Source of the DNA: Plectrocnemia conspersa
Taxonomy: Eukaryota > Arthropoda > Insecta > Trichoptera > Polycentropodidae
Reading direction: 5' to 3'
Assembly (NCBI GenBank): GCA_009617715.1
Contig: VTFK01000429.1
Location: forward strand, 1-64,000
DNA length: 64,000 bases
The notes under the pieces were generated by a model that was not told the origin of the DNA, did no database searches, and worked only from the letters and a program-made list of their open reading frames with translations. The position numbers and the translations under genes were made by a program. Positions 34,061 to 46,836 of the stretch are shown here, piece after piece. Numbering within the stretch: the first letter of the stretch is position 1; each line of letters opens with the position of its first letter.

Positions 34061-36035
34061 TTTATGCTGGATATGTGTATAAAAATAGAGACACAGTGCC
34101 CAAATCGATTACTTTCATAGAATTTGTGTGTACTCAAATCAAATGAAACTGTCGACTATGGATACATACAAAAGAGAAAGTAGCCGCTTCCCTCTTCACG
34201 TCAACACTAGTCTTCAACCTGCTTCGGAGACGAATGGATTTTTGAGGCACAGAGAAGGAAGGATTTCACATGTGAAATAACATAATTATACAACTTTTCA
34301 CGAATTGTTGCACAATATCAATTATATGAACTAAATACTTTATCTTGTAGTAAAATAAACATCTCTGAGCACATATGCCACGACAACTCAATCGCATAAA
34401 AATGCTTTAAAAATACTATCAGGATTTTCAAGGGTGAATATTTAAATAGTATTACGATAACTAAATACTGTAAAAAAATATTTTTAAATTTTACTGTGGC
34501 ATTTTGAATTTTCAAAATAGAATTTAAAATGTGATACCTAATTTTTACTTTAATACCAATAAGTATATAAAACAAAAGCTCGATTATATGTAATAACAAA
34601 TATTACAAAATTAAAATAAGTTTTTCAATGTAAAGTTTTGTTTTAACGCCAACTAAATTTTGTGACGACCACTTAAGGCATATTTTTTACAAATGAAGTA
34701 AATTTATGTGACAATATTTAGCTCGCCAAAGAATCCATAAAAGCGAGCTACGATAAAACAGCGAACGATATTTAAAGGCAACCGATTTAAAAGACGCATA
34801 CGAAACAATTCTTTAGCTTGTCAATAACAAAAGAATTCCGACCAAGACCGGTGAGCTTTTTCTTGGATTAGATAAAAAATCGTTAATATTTTAAATATTT
34901 TAAATTTAATAAAATAAAGAAAAATCATAATAGGCCTTTTCTCTTATACACAAGATGATATATAATTCGGAACACTAGTTCAAAGCATTTATTTCAAATC
35001 TCACATTTGTTTTTAACTATACTTTAGATGAGATCTAGAGCTTACATTCAATAAAGCTCAGAAAAATGACACTGATGATTGTACGAGCTTGAACAAAATT
35101 AGCTAAGAAACTTTTCCACTTCAATCGTCAGATTTTAGCCCAGCCACATCGATCCACTAGGTGTCCTGGGATGACCTGGACAATACGTCGCAAAGCCACC
35201 GTATGAATGACCTAAAATAATAATTTTACAATGAAATTTATAATTTAATAAACGTATTCGCATTTTAATCTCACAATTTATATCTATTACAAATTACTAA
35301 ATAACAATTTTTCATTATTTTTTAGGTGAAAAAATCTCAAAAATGTGTCTTGATTGTATAGTTTAACTGAGACTTACTTATTTCTATAAAATTTGATAAC
35401 TTTTTGTGCAACAAAGATTCAGTAACTTGGTTTATAATTAAAATTATTAACTCAAAAAAATATGTCTAACAAAAGCAGAAATACTCATATTTAATAACAT
35501 ATTTACGTTAAATGATTTTTTTATTAAATTAATAATTATTTATTAACAATATTTAAAAATAGTTTGACTTAAAAATTAACTATGTATCATTGTCTTTTTA
35601 ATTAAAAATGCCTTATTAGTATTTATCAAAGTTTTATTAAATTAAATGTCATATAATACAAACAATATATAAAAACCAGACCTTATAATAAAAACAACTA
35701 ATGTAATTTTACATATAAATTAAGCTATAAATTGTACTGCAATATTTGCTATTCAATCGATCTTAACTATGATGAGAATCGTATTGTGTTACACAATACA
35801 ATATACTAGATCGTAAAAAATCATTCACAGAACTATCCCCAGGCTAAATTCTCATATGTGAACGTATATTACATAATATAATCCAATCAAACCTGTTGAT
35901 ATCCTTTGATATCGCGTGCTGTATTGTTCTAATATTTTTTAGCATGTAAAACATTAGACAAGGATTCATTAATTCCGGTATAAATACAATTCATATCTGT
36001 AGATTGAGACATAGCCCAGCATCACCTGTCGCAAC
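34061..36035. other. AT-rich DNA, nothing recognised
   Basis: 34150-34260 and 35125-35215 are less AT-rich but without motif. No gene or repeat partner was seen. Confidence 0.3.
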
Positions 36036-36700
36036 TCCCGAGAGAAAGGTATGCAAATTAGCTAAAGGAGGAGGAGGCTGATCATGTCACGGATCTCGTG
36101 AAATACAGTACCATGTATGAGACCCAAATGAACCTTAGATACTATCATCAATGGAACAGCTAGCTGTCTGGATGTGAAATTGTAGATTTGATTTAGTCGA
36201 TGCATATTTAGTTACAGTAGCCTATGTATGTTTTATTGGATATTGAGTGTTTTGTATATGTAATGTACTTCTTAGATATACTTCTATATATATATATATA
36301 TCAATGAAGCTAGTTTTTAAATATAATTATGGTACTAAATGATTTTTTTTAATAAATATGATTCAGATTCGTAATGAATTTGAGCTTCTACTAATATGTT
36401 TAAATAATTGTATATTTATGAATGTGAGCAATTTTCCTATTTTTTACTGTAACACATGTTACGTCTGCCATTGTATCAAAATTACAATACATACAATGTA
36501 AAACTGAACAACCTTGTTCACGCAAAGATCACGAGTCAAACTTAACCGAAACTCGTTCGAAACTTTCGCATAATTTATGCAATTTCTTTTAAGAGTTACA
36601 TACACCTCGCAATTTTAAAAACATACAAAATAGAGTTTGAATTGTATTTTTTAGATAAAGCCGCAGATGTTCAAAGCAGAGAAAAAACATTATCTCGAAT
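36036..36700. other. Unassigned, mixed then AT-rich
   Basis: 36036-36200 has balanced composition (GGAGGAGGAGGCTGATC at 36068-36084) but stops in all frames. There is a short (TA)n run at 36287-36301. Confidence 0.25.
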
Positions 36701-36935
36701 CTAAGAACAGGTCCGTCTAACATTTTATAATATTTCACGGCGTCAGTCATCCTTGGGGGTGGCCGCTGATTAATGCTTCGGCGGCTTCGAAAAGTGCACA
36801 AAAAATCGCGAACACCCTGTGGCGGCAATTAATTAGCTCATTGTTTCGGTTCGCCGAGTGTTGGCGGTGATTGACGGACCGAACGTTTAGTTTGCGCTTC
36901 TGGGGTCCATTGTGTTACTTATGGCAAATAATTAA
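36701..36935. other. GC-richer island with homeodomain-like sites (candidate CNE)
   Basis: Clearly less AT-rich. It contains GGCGGCAATTAATTAGCTCA (36813-36832; paired TAAT cores), and GGCGGTGATTGACGG near 36866, whose TGATTGAC resembles a PBC/Meis (Exd/Hth) site, together with short CGG/CCG inverted words (TTCGGTTCGCC and GGACCGAACG). This is how insect enhancers of developmental genes often look; function is inferred. Confidence 0.35.
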
Positions 36936-37784
36936 CATCTCGGAATACATAAAAGAAGTTTCGTTAGAAACAGGAAGTGTTTTGTTAGGCAAGTCATTAA
37001 TCGAATCTTAAAACGCGACAGTGTCTTCTCGCGGTCAGACATACGACAATTTCCCGTGGGACGTGAATTAAAGCGATTAGAAAACACGTCTTGATTACAA
37101 TATTAATTTATGTGTGTTTATATATGTACAACTAGCTTTCGCACACAGTTACAACGTATTTTACAACACTTAACTGTAGACTGAAGAGGGACGGCCCAAA
37201 CAAACTATCCTGGGAGATTTTTACGCGATATTAAGTTGATTATTTAGCAGAACAACATATGTAGTTTTAATTTTTCAAATTTAAGCATATTATGTAAATA
37301 GGATAATCAAGAGCTTTATATTTTAATAAATAGGTAAGCCATCATGCGACGCCGTATCGAATGCTTCTTCTATATCTAGCATGAATTTTTCTATGTTTTA
37401 TTTTTAATTTTCTGATATATATATTTTAAGATATCCGAGAGTTAAAAGCTTTGGCACATATTCATACAGTTTTCAAAAATTATATATAGGGTATTGTTAT
37501 TTTTAAGCTTGACTGTTTTTGAGGTATTTTTTATTAACAGCCTCAATTTGAACATTTGAAAGGGTTTTGTAAACCTCTCAGGGGAAAATTTCGGTTTATT
37601 GTAAATATATATAGCCTGATCTCTGTCATTGAACCATCTCCCAGTTTTTTTTTATACTGAAAAGTAATATTGATGGCATTTATGAATTACAAGAGAGCTA
37701 ACTGAAAACATTTATAATAGTATATATACATTGTACAAGTCACTAAAAAAATCAACTATGATTTTATCTATTTTAAATTAATTA
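36936..37784. other. AT-rich DNA, nothing recognised
   Basis: 37000-37090 is mixed. No gene or repeat was identified. Confidence 0.3.
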
Positions 37785-38045
37785 AATCCATCGTAAACTA
37801 GCAGATTACTCTAATGTATCACGATGGCCAAAAATCGATTCATAGTATTATTACAATATACAAAAAATATCGTATAAATAAGATAAAATAATAAAATTAA
37901 ATGGTACGAACCAGACCAGCTCCTCGTAGCTGACAGATCAATGTGCGATGCTAGCATATTAAGGATCCAGATGACGACAGTCATATACGAGTTATCTAGT
38001 GCGATCGTCGTGGCTCTAATAGGCATCAATAAATGACACAATCGT
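37785..38045 (-). mobile_element. LINE 3'-end fragment, copy L3
   Basis: Contains the 3' stem-loop (CCATCGT 37788-37794 with ACGATGG 37821-37827) and the C-terminal tail of the RT protein (PIRATTIALDNS.MTVVI, LNMLASHIDL), matching 11628-11908. Truncated soon after 38030. The stem still pairs although the loop has diverged. Confidence 0.75.
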
Positions 38046-39814
38046 GATTATATATGTATATCTATACTCCAAGCTTGAATTCACTAAGCATATACCGCGA
38101 AAATCAAGTCTAAAGAGCTTCCTGCCATTGCGACCTATTTTAAAGAAAAAGTGCATGAATAAAAAAAATATTAAACTTTACTACAAATGCGGCTAGTTAT
38201 ACTGGTAATAATATACGATTGCTCGGTGTGGAGTAACGTTATTAATTTGTTTTTTCTACAATTTAAATCATTTAAATAAAGCGATAAAAATAATCTATAT
38301 TACATATTTTTATATCTATCTAAAAAAACCTAATAGTAGATTTATAATACCAACAATTAAACAACGTACTGAAAAATATTTGCAATCAGAAAAAGTAATT
38401 TTTTTTTCTCAGTTTGTTTTATGTTTTTAAATACTTTTAGTCTTATTTTGTCTTTAAAATTTTATTTTTTAAACTAGAAATTGGTTTTAAACCAGTAACT
38501 TGTACTTAATTTGAATGTATGCAGTTTCCTGTATTTTTAATATTTAAATATACGCTTATTCATAAAAAATAGCTTGTCTAAAATTTTAATACTATCAACA
38601 AAGTAACGTTTTAATTTAATTTAAAACACTGACAGTGCCAGTCTTTCAAATTAAAAATATTTTTTTTCAAATCTCCACATTGAATCGGTTAAAAATCTGT
38701 GTGGACAATCTGCAGACCGTGACCGTTCCTAGTGCTTAATTCAGATAATGACTTGTAAGTCCCTCCCTAAGAAGGAAGACAAAGGATCAAATTGAAACAA
38801 AGCTTCCGAGTTGTACGTAGTTTTGTCGTAGCTTTTGAAGCGTAGCGTACGTGAACGAAATATATGTATGTGTCACGCTAGAAATGTTTCATGCTACATT
38901 GATGTCTTATTAAATCACGGGACACGCGATACGACGCTTATTACTACACAATTTCTTCATTTTGACAAACCAAAGTGTCGTTATTATAATTTTATACATA
39001 GTACGTAAGTGAGAAGTCAGCAAAAATGTGACAAAGCTTTGTATTAAGCCATTGAAATAATCCTTTCCGATTATATTCATATATTTATTTTGAATTAAAT
39101 ATGATTTAAAATTTAGATTAAAAGATGTTTTTTATTGTAACAAATATCCGATTTATTATTATAAAAGAGATAGATGTAGAAAAATTAATTACAGATACTG
39201 AGAAAGAACACAGCTGCATAATATTACTTTTGAAATATGAGTAGTTTCATTATTCTGTGATTACTAGTTTGTTGTCTATTGCCTTTAAATTTTATTGTAA
39301 TGCTAAATGCACGCGTTATTTTTATTAAGGCGAAGGATATTGAATTCTTTATAGTTTATGACATACCTTGTGACTTAAGCTGGTAAAAGGTTTCTCACAG
39401 CAGTGTTCCATTTTAACAAATGAACGCTTTATCACATGCCAAATGAGCTTTTTTTAAATTAAAAAGCATAAATTAATCTTTTCAATTATGAAGTATACAC
39501 ATTTAAGACTCATTTTAATGATTACAAAAACTCCCAACGTTCTCTCTTAAATACCGATGACGATGTAATTCAAAATTTTAATTAATAATTAAAATAAAAA
39601 AAATCTTGTATGAGGTTCAAGTAGAACAAAATTGATGTCGAATGAAATTCGACATATGACTGGAAAAGGTTAATAAAATATTTTATACTGGCCGTTTTAT
39701 CTGTTTGATTCAAGAGCACACACATTTTTTTACGTCATTCACAGTAGATCCTTAAGCGTTAATTGATTTTGGAAATAAGATGCATTGCTGTATGTTGTCC
39801 TTTATTCCTATTGT
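38046..39814. other. AT-rich DNA with a 19-bp dispersed word
   Basis: 38218-38236 carries, inverted, GTTACTCCACACCGAGCAA, found exactly at 45134-45152 and nearly at 50492-50512. 38690-38900 is slightly less AT-rich. Nothing else was noticed. Confidence 0.35.
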
Positions 39815-39890
39815 TTTTATTTATTTATTTTAAAGCATTAGTTGCAATAATATAAGCGTTAGCCCAATACGTTACAATACAATAAACTAA
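39815..39890 (-). mobile_element. SINE 3'-end fragment, copy S4
   Basis: Has the TTTATTTATTTATTTTA tail and a decayed stem-loop with the diagnostic loop end AGCCCAATAC followed by GTTACAAT (39861-39878). Same family and orientation as S1 and S2; the rest of the SINE is missing. Confidence 0.6.
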
Positions 39891-40104
39891 GGTGACTAGA
39901 TTTTGAAAATATCAAAGAAAGACACTTAAAAAAGGTTATCTCGAAGAACAAAATGAGGGCAAAATTTTTAAGGAAGACAATCATCCTCAAAGGAGGACTT
40001 CCGGTCACCTTAGGTAAACATAATCAGCAACTAGGTGTATGTACCAAGCAAGTAGTAAGACTGAAATCAATGTATGCTAATTAGAAATATATATTTTTTT
40101 AATT

Positions 40105-41090
40105 AGATACTTAACAGTTAACGCCCGAGGACTCATATACGAGTATTTTATAACATAGATTATTGGCCGCGAACTCAGGCATGAGTCCTGTGTCATGCGT
40201 TTTCTTTTAATAAAAAAATACTTGGATACGATCAAGTCTGCCTCTATCTGATAATCAAAAAATAAAAAATAAATTATATTTTACTTCATATTGCGACGCA
40301 ATGCAATGAGGCGTCGCCTTTTTGGGACACGTGATTTTTTTTATGAAATGTATGAACCATAATTATTTATTTCATATAAAAAATAATATTATATGTAACA
40401 CTTATTGAACAGAAATAAATTTCAGGGTCAAACTGTCTGGCAAGGTAAACATAAAACCAGTCCAATCAAAGGAAATTGAAACATCCCGGTTGATAGTACA
40501 CCAATTAACAAAGTTTTTCAACGTAAAATTCTGTGTGATATTGCAAAATTAAAAAGTTAAATTGTTACGGTATATGTAGATAAATTAGATAACACAGTAA
40601 TCAAAGAAATTCATAAAATATTTTCATTAACTTACGAACATTTTTATCGGATATTTGTTATTTTTAAATTTTTCTACCACTTAGAAAACCGCAAATATTC
40701 ACAGATTAAGATACCAGAGGAAAAAAGCTATAATTCGGATAAATTATCGCCATATTAGTTTATTGTAAAATAATTGGAAAAATAGAATATTGTTGCATTT
40801 AAAAGAATCTCTGAGGAATCAAATCATGAACGAATAAATATGTATTTTTCATTCCTAATATTTTGTGTAAATTCAAATGGTTGCAGTGGTTACAAACCAG
40901 TTATTTATAATTTAATAATATGTATGTTTAAATGCTTCTATACATTTTTGTAAAAACGATTTATAAAAAACATCCGTTTATAATATAATATAATTTGCAC
41001 TCACCAAATTTTTGGGCGTCCTTTTTCTGCTTACAACTGTCAAACACATTTATTTTCATCACTACACTTAAACCACACTATATCCCTATT
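40105..41090 (+). mobile_element. TTAA-type element, copy 2
   Basis: The left end TTAACAGTTAACGCCCGAGG (40111-40130) matches 1940. Subterminal units then follow, a shared GCGACGCAATGCAA.GAG.CGTCGCC block (40295-40320; 2183-2212 in copy 1), and the segment 40915-41060 matching 2505-2640 (ATGTATGTTTAAATGCTTCTA, CGATTTATAA, TTTGCACTCAC). The middle (40330-40910) is absent from copy 1 and may be transposase debris; short lysine-rich frames occur but nothing identifiable. No right terminus was found. Confidence 0.55.
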
Positions 41091-41609
41091 TATATTTATT
41101 TTTATTATTTACACTTTTTTATCGATTTCAATATTTTTTGATACGTATAAAAACACTCGTCAATATAAATAGGAATTTCACAACTTCTGCACATGCATCA
41201 TCTCACATATTTCTCCCCACTTTTCACTTGTATTGGCTGCTGGTTTTTCAGCTAATCCAAAAGCCTTTCTGTTGGACCGACAACACGGACACGGCAAGAT
41301 GTGATAGAAACTGGTGAAATGTCTTCAAAATCGATAGATCACACTGAATTCTATATCGATCCTTCAGCCTTACACAAAAAAAAATCTTTTACTTTAATTT
41401 TGATGTTACGATTAAAATGTTGATAGACACTGAACGAATAAAACAATGCGCATTGAAATAAATGAATAAACAAAAAAAATGTTTATTCCATTGTTTTTCA
41501 AAATATTTAATAACTAGATCGTTTTTTTTCTAGTGTCTATTATCTGGGTGTTATGAAAAGTAAATATTATTCTGAAATATCTTATATAAGATTAGGAAAA
41601 TCTAGGAAA
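41091..41609. other. AT-rich DNA, nothing recognised
   Basis: 41200-41340 is less AT-rich and might continue the TTAA element, but no terminal sequence was seen. Confidence 0.25.
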
Positions 41610-41693
41610 ACGTAATCTGTGATGATCGACCGGATATACAATGATATAAAATCTCTTATTCTGATCTTCCAGATAAGTATTTTATCTATGCCA
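41610..41693 (-). mobile_element. Second SINE family, fragment (body only)
   Basis: Matches 33896-33975 (GTGATGATCGACCGGA, CTGATCTTCCAGA). No tRNA-like head follows. Confidence 0.5.
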
Positions 41694-41968
41694 TGGACCA
41701 GAACTAACATTGTAGAAGCAAATTGCAAAGCAACGATTAAAATTACTTAAAGTACGCTCGGGATAAGGATGCCGGTTTGTTATTGTGTGCGTGTACATGT
41801 ATATGAGAGGGAGAAGCGATGTAGCGTATACTTCGTTGTCTCGCTTTCTCTTTTAAGGACAGTCGCTAATTCGTCAACGCTGGTATTCGTCATTAAAGTG
41901 CAGTGTGGCACAGAAGTTCGATCTTCTCTAGTGATTTATTTTAAATAATTTTGTGTTGATATTGGTTT

Positions 41969-42077
41969 AACCCAGATATGCCCACTGTTCCATGGGTAGG
42001 TCACTATACTCGTGCCACTGTTTTTTATTTATAAATTAAATTTTAAGAGAACAAAATTTCTTGGGCATATCTGGGTT
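41969..42077. mobile_element. 109-bp inverted-repeat unit (possible tiny MITE)
   Basis: Perfect 16-bp inverted repeats AACCCAGATATGCCCA (41969-41984 and 42062-42077) enclose 77 bp. TTGATAT occurs just outside both ends (near 41956 and 42079), at unequal distance, so a target duplication is uncertain. No coding capacity. Confidence 0.6.
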
Positions 42078-42839
42078 CATTGATATCAAGGCTTTAAATA
42101 TACACTGTAAGTTATTCGTTCTCTTACCCGTGGATTAAAATATTTTAAAAATTTTTCCATTAATCCGTACGTTGTTGGTTTTTTTACACTATTCTCTGTA
42201 ATGCTTAAAAAATTATTATTCTTATCGTTGCGCCAATGATAATTTTTTAATTTATTCAATGGATTCTAACGATTTAATAGAGTCGTCGAGCCATTAAACA
42301 ATCTGCGAATAACTTCTTTCCACATTTTATATCTTTTTGCTTTTGAAGAATAGCTAAAGACTTCATTATTTTTTTGACTAGTGAAAGATTTTGAATTTTG
42401 CAAATATTTAATTAATGACATCAATGTCTGGTTTCTTCGATTATATAATATATTTTTAATTGTCCGTTGAAATTTCCATCTTAGCTCAGTTGTGTGTATG
42501 TTAAATAAACATATGTTTTTTTTTTAAATAAAAAAATTAAATATTCTGCGCGAAATTGTTTTGAGTCACACAGTTCACGCACACAATAACAAACCGGAAT
42601 CCTTATCCCTCGCGTACTCTACAAAAGTATTCAATATTTTAATTTTGCATTTATGCAAGACAAATCTATTCTATACCTTGCCTATGCAGATGACATATTG
42701 TATTCTACACACATACAAATAATGATAATTAATAGATCTTAATTTTGTATAATTGTTTGAAGTTTCTTTTTGGTGTGATTAATCAATCTTAGGTTTTGTG
42801 CCCTCTTAGAAATGTCCAAATAAACTGCAGTTTCATTGA
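42078..42839. other. AT-rich DNA, nothing recognised
   Basis: No gene or repeat partner noticed. Confidence 0.3.
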
Positions 42840-43045
42840 TATTTAAACAGCTCAGAAAAGCCACTCCCCTAATGGCCGCTGCCAAAAGTGTACCAACCTT
42901 GAATTGTTAATTGGCAATCGTTCATATAACGAGCGTGATACATTTTTAATGAGGGATTCAACTATTTAACCCATTCGCGCCGATGGCCGGTGATTAATTG
43001 CCGTCCATTAACGACATCGCTCGTGTACCCTCCTATGCATACAAT
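42840..43045. other. Island with TAAT-rich and CG-rich words (candidate CNE)
   Basis: Contains GTTAATTGGC (42907-42916), TTTTTAATGAGG (42944-42955), GGTGATTAATTGCCGTCC (42989-43006) and CATTAACGACATCGCTCG. Homeodomain-like cores on a relatively GC-rich background. No reading frame. Confidence 0.35.
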
Positions 43046-46000
43046 TATCTACAGGAGGTTTATGTGTTAATAAAAAAAATAGCCTAAGCATGGGAGGAGT
43101 TGAATAATTGACGCAATTTACTTTTACACGCCGGTCGAATCGATATGATTTATTTTAATTGAATTTTTAGGATTGGTTAACCCGTTCGCTGCGCGAGCGT
43201 TAACTTATCTAATTAGTTTGATATAAAACCATATATTTTTAAAAGTGCAAATTATATTATATTTTAAAAATTGATAAAAATCATAGCTAATTAAAAAATG
43301 ACCTTAACTTTTACATATAATGAATATATATAAAAAATATTAAAAATATACAAGCGGCAGAGGATCGGTTAATTATTTTTCACGCTCACACACTTTACTT
43401 TCAAAGTCAACCGAAATCCTTGGAAAACCAATGCACACAACATTTTATCAAATCACGCCCGCATACTTTGCCTTTTGATTTACAACATGTTAACTTTTAA
43501 TAACCGACATTATTCGTTATATTTCAAAATGACATACGAACGTGTCGAATTAATTTCGCCGCCAGTATTATATTATATAGAAACGTCACGAGCAGCGAAT
43601 TCTTGTTACGCCTCCTCCATAGAGCAACTTTATCAACTCATTCACATCCTAATTCATATCATAAACAACACAATATGAGCTGTTGTACTACGTAGGACAC
43701 GAGAATTTAGTTTGACATTGATAACGCTGTTGTTGTATTAAAACTAGGGTGCGTTTAATTAAATCCTTGTGTTATCGATATTCTTATACTATCGTACCCG
43801 TTTTCCAGTTACATCGTATCATTTAACACTTGTCCCTTAAAGACGTTTTTCATTGATTATATAGGTGTTATTGATATACGCTCAAGACATTGCGAAATAA
43901 GTTTTAAAATTATTATCCATAGATAGGTACATATGTCTTCAATCATTCTCGGAAAGCTTTGTTGGTCTAACGTAATAAGTTTCGTTCCGCCCGTTCTACT
44001 GTTACTAACCTCCTGTCTTTAACCAAATTAGTGACAAAAAATACTTGTATTCCATCATCGAGATATGTATATGACACAACTACTGTATTTTCTTGAAATA
44101 AAAAAATCATCGTAGTTCTAATAAAAAAGTAGATGATTACGAGCTAGCGAAAATATGCACAGCAATCATGATAACGAGGAAGTGTGAATATGCTCGATTG
44201 CAATGAAGAACTTAATCTTTTTTAGCGATGATAATTCAAGGTTTATTCAATTACATTTTATGATGCAATTATTTAATTTGCTCAATGAAAAAACAACGTA
44301 AATTGGAAAATCAATGCAATCGACGAAGAATCGTGCCGCAAAAAAGCTGTTATTTGCGCAGTGTTTAGTTGAGCGTTTAAATCTTGGATTATACACCCGT
44401 TGATTTATTAACTGTTGTTGTAGTTAACCGACAGTTTGAACGGTTAACTTTAGAACAGAACGGAAACAGAAGCACTGCGGTCAAAGTTAAACGATGGAGT
44501 TAAAGAATAGGAATGCGAGAAATAATTTCAAAACTTATTCTATATAATCAATTTCAAATTGAATGTCTTAAATAGCAAGAAATACATATTTTGGTAATAA
44601 TATTATATTATATAAGATTTATATACAAATATAAACTATTTTACTCTTAAATGGTTTTTGTATTACTATTTCAAAATATTTTTCTTATAATTGCGTAAAA
44701 TAAAAATAGTTTAACTTAACCATAATTAAGGTGTATAAAGAATTAAAGTTCAACTTAACCAACGTATGTTTTGAAATTATTGACTTTTAATTTTATTAGG
44801 TCGAAAAGATTTAAGAGAAAAAATCGCATAGATTTTCTTCTCATATAAAAGATTTATTTTAATATAATTCCAAAATTTTTTTCAGATAATTAAATAATTT
44901 GCTACAATATAATAAAACATTAGTAATTACAAATTATGAGGAAAAAAAGTAAAACTAAAAAAATATTTTTGGATGAGGTGCTAACTTAGTTTATAAAGAA
45001 ATATGTGCTTTGACATTTTGGGCTCATTTTCATATTTTAGGTTATTTTTATCGTAGTATTTGATACATGAGATTAGTGGGTTAGTTTGATAATGCAAAAT
45101 ATACTTGAAATTTAAAAAAATAGTTTTACTGCTGTTACTCCACACCGAGCAAGCATTTGTTATTATGAGTGTGATTAAGTGTTATAAATATCTGTTTGAG
45201 GACCACAATGTTAGCAAGTCCTTTAGAGCAAAATTTCAAATTGTGCTTAATAAATTTTAGCCATGTGTGCGGATATTTAACGCTAGAATCCTATTCTACA
45301 TTCCACCCTGTTCACTTTCAAAGGACAAAGGCAAAGCTTATCTACGTTTCGTAAATATATTTACTTTTGCTTTTTTCTGGTTAATTTTTATTTTCTACTT
45401 TTGGAAATATTTATTAATTTTTTTAAAAGTTTGTTGTAATTTACTTGCGATTCAATAACGACCAAAAGTATTTATTACAATAGCTGTATAGTTTACGTAT
45501 ATAGATAAATATGTATTTTTAATTTTTTTAACGTCGTTCGTATAAAAAAAACGACTAAAAAATCAATGAGGAACATCAGATGGAATAGAGGAACAACAAA
45601 AATAGCTTCTATTCTTATGTTTGTATAATTTGTTAATCCATATCTATATTTATCCTTAACACTTTTTCATATTTCACTTCATCAAACTATTAAAGTTATC
45701 CTTACAAAAACAAAGTGATCGTTAATAATTCTACTTTACAGAGATTTTTTTAAGCGCGTGAGTTGAATTATTTTAAATATTTTACGCAATTACGGTAATA
45801 ATTAGTCCTTAAGTTTAGTCAACCTTTTCATGGTTGGGATTTGTAAAAACTTAGCAGGACCAAGCTGGAGGAGTTGATTAAATAAAATGATAATTTAATT
45901 GATAAACCCGACAAAACTGTTATAAATAATTATTAAGAATAAGATGTGACTTAAAAATATTTTTTGTTGAAATGCATAAAAGATATATTGTTAAATCGTT

Positions 46001-46079
46001 TAACTTAAATATTGATAATTCCTAAAAAAGTTTTGATGTGAAATTATCGATTAGGTTCGTTCATGTAGTGAACATTATT
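43046..46079. other. AT-rich DNA, little recognised
   Basis: 45134-45152 holds one copy of the dispersed word GTTACTCCACACCGAGCAA. 43380-43700 is mixed, with a 67-codon frame of no known type. No gene is supported. Confidence 0.3.
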
Positions 46080-46520
46080 TTTCAAGCCCCTCAATTATTA
46101 ATTGCACTTGTAGTAATTATAATAAATTATGGTCATTTTTTACAATGAAAAAATATCACGCTCGTTAGCGTGTTTGTGGCTTTGTTTGTGAAATAATTTG
46201 AGAAAAATGACTGCGGTCGCTAGCAATGTCTTTAATAAATATCTTTTTGTGTTGAAAACGATTGTTTGATTTGCAGAAACCGTTTTATAATGCCCAAAGG
46301 CCATTTTCATTTGACGTGTCGAAACGACATTATTATATAGCAACAATGCCGTTCTTGTATTTTTTATACTCAATCTAAGAAAAATCAGTTTAACTGTTGC
46401 ATTCACGGTCGATCTAATTGACTCGATTTGACCGCGAATGAATGCACTTTAATTTACGACATGGTCGTTTACGTCATAAAGTATTTAAATTAACGGTGCT
46501 CATCATAAATGTATATTGGT
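46080..46520. other. Homeodomain-site-rich island (candidate CNE)
   Basis: Begins with clustered TAAT cores (TCAATTATTAATTGC near 46090 and GTAATTATAATAAATTATGG near 46113), has a small CACGCT-CGTT-AGCGTG hairpin at 46157-46172 and a CG-rich 3' part with ACGTCATAAA near 46471. An 88-codon minus-strand frame covers 46140-46406 but resembles nothing known. Confidence 0.33.
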
Positions 46521-46806
46521 CATAAATATATCAACGTTAACTGTATAGTGAAATTGATAAAAATATTACTAAGCTGACAGTTGTTATATCAGAATAATAG
46601 TATTAAAATATAGCAAGCAAATTAACCCACTTTATTTCTACGTAGTACAATATCTTTTTTACGGTATACTTCTTACAATATGCCATTAAGCAAAATATTT
46701 TTATATTAAATGTCAACAAATAAATTTAAAAATAGATTAAGAATGTAGCAAAAATAATATTTAAAACCCAAAAAGTTGAGGGTCCGGTAATCGCACACTT
46801 GTTAGC
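46521..46806. other. AT-rich DNA, nothing recognised
   Basis: Nothing noticed until the hairpin at 46807. Confidence 0.3.
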
Positions 46807-46836
46807 TTCGGTACCTCACGACAGTGAGGTACCGAA
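46807..46836. repeat. Perfect 13-bp stem, 4-nt loop hairpin
   Basis: TTCGGTACCTCAC (46807-46819) pairs perfectly with GTGAGGTACCGAA (46824-46836) around the loop GACA. It is GC-rich relative to its surroundings and isolated from any recognised element. Confidence 0.85.

Noticed and set aside
28970..44010. Shared ATTCTCGG.AAGCTTTGTT word at about 28970 and 43950
   Set aside because: Similarity fades within about 20 bases; too short to call a repeat.
45267..45458. 63-codon plus-strand frame with a hydrophobic stretch
   Set aside because: Phe/Ile-rich A+T composition bias, with no promoter, splice or family evidence.
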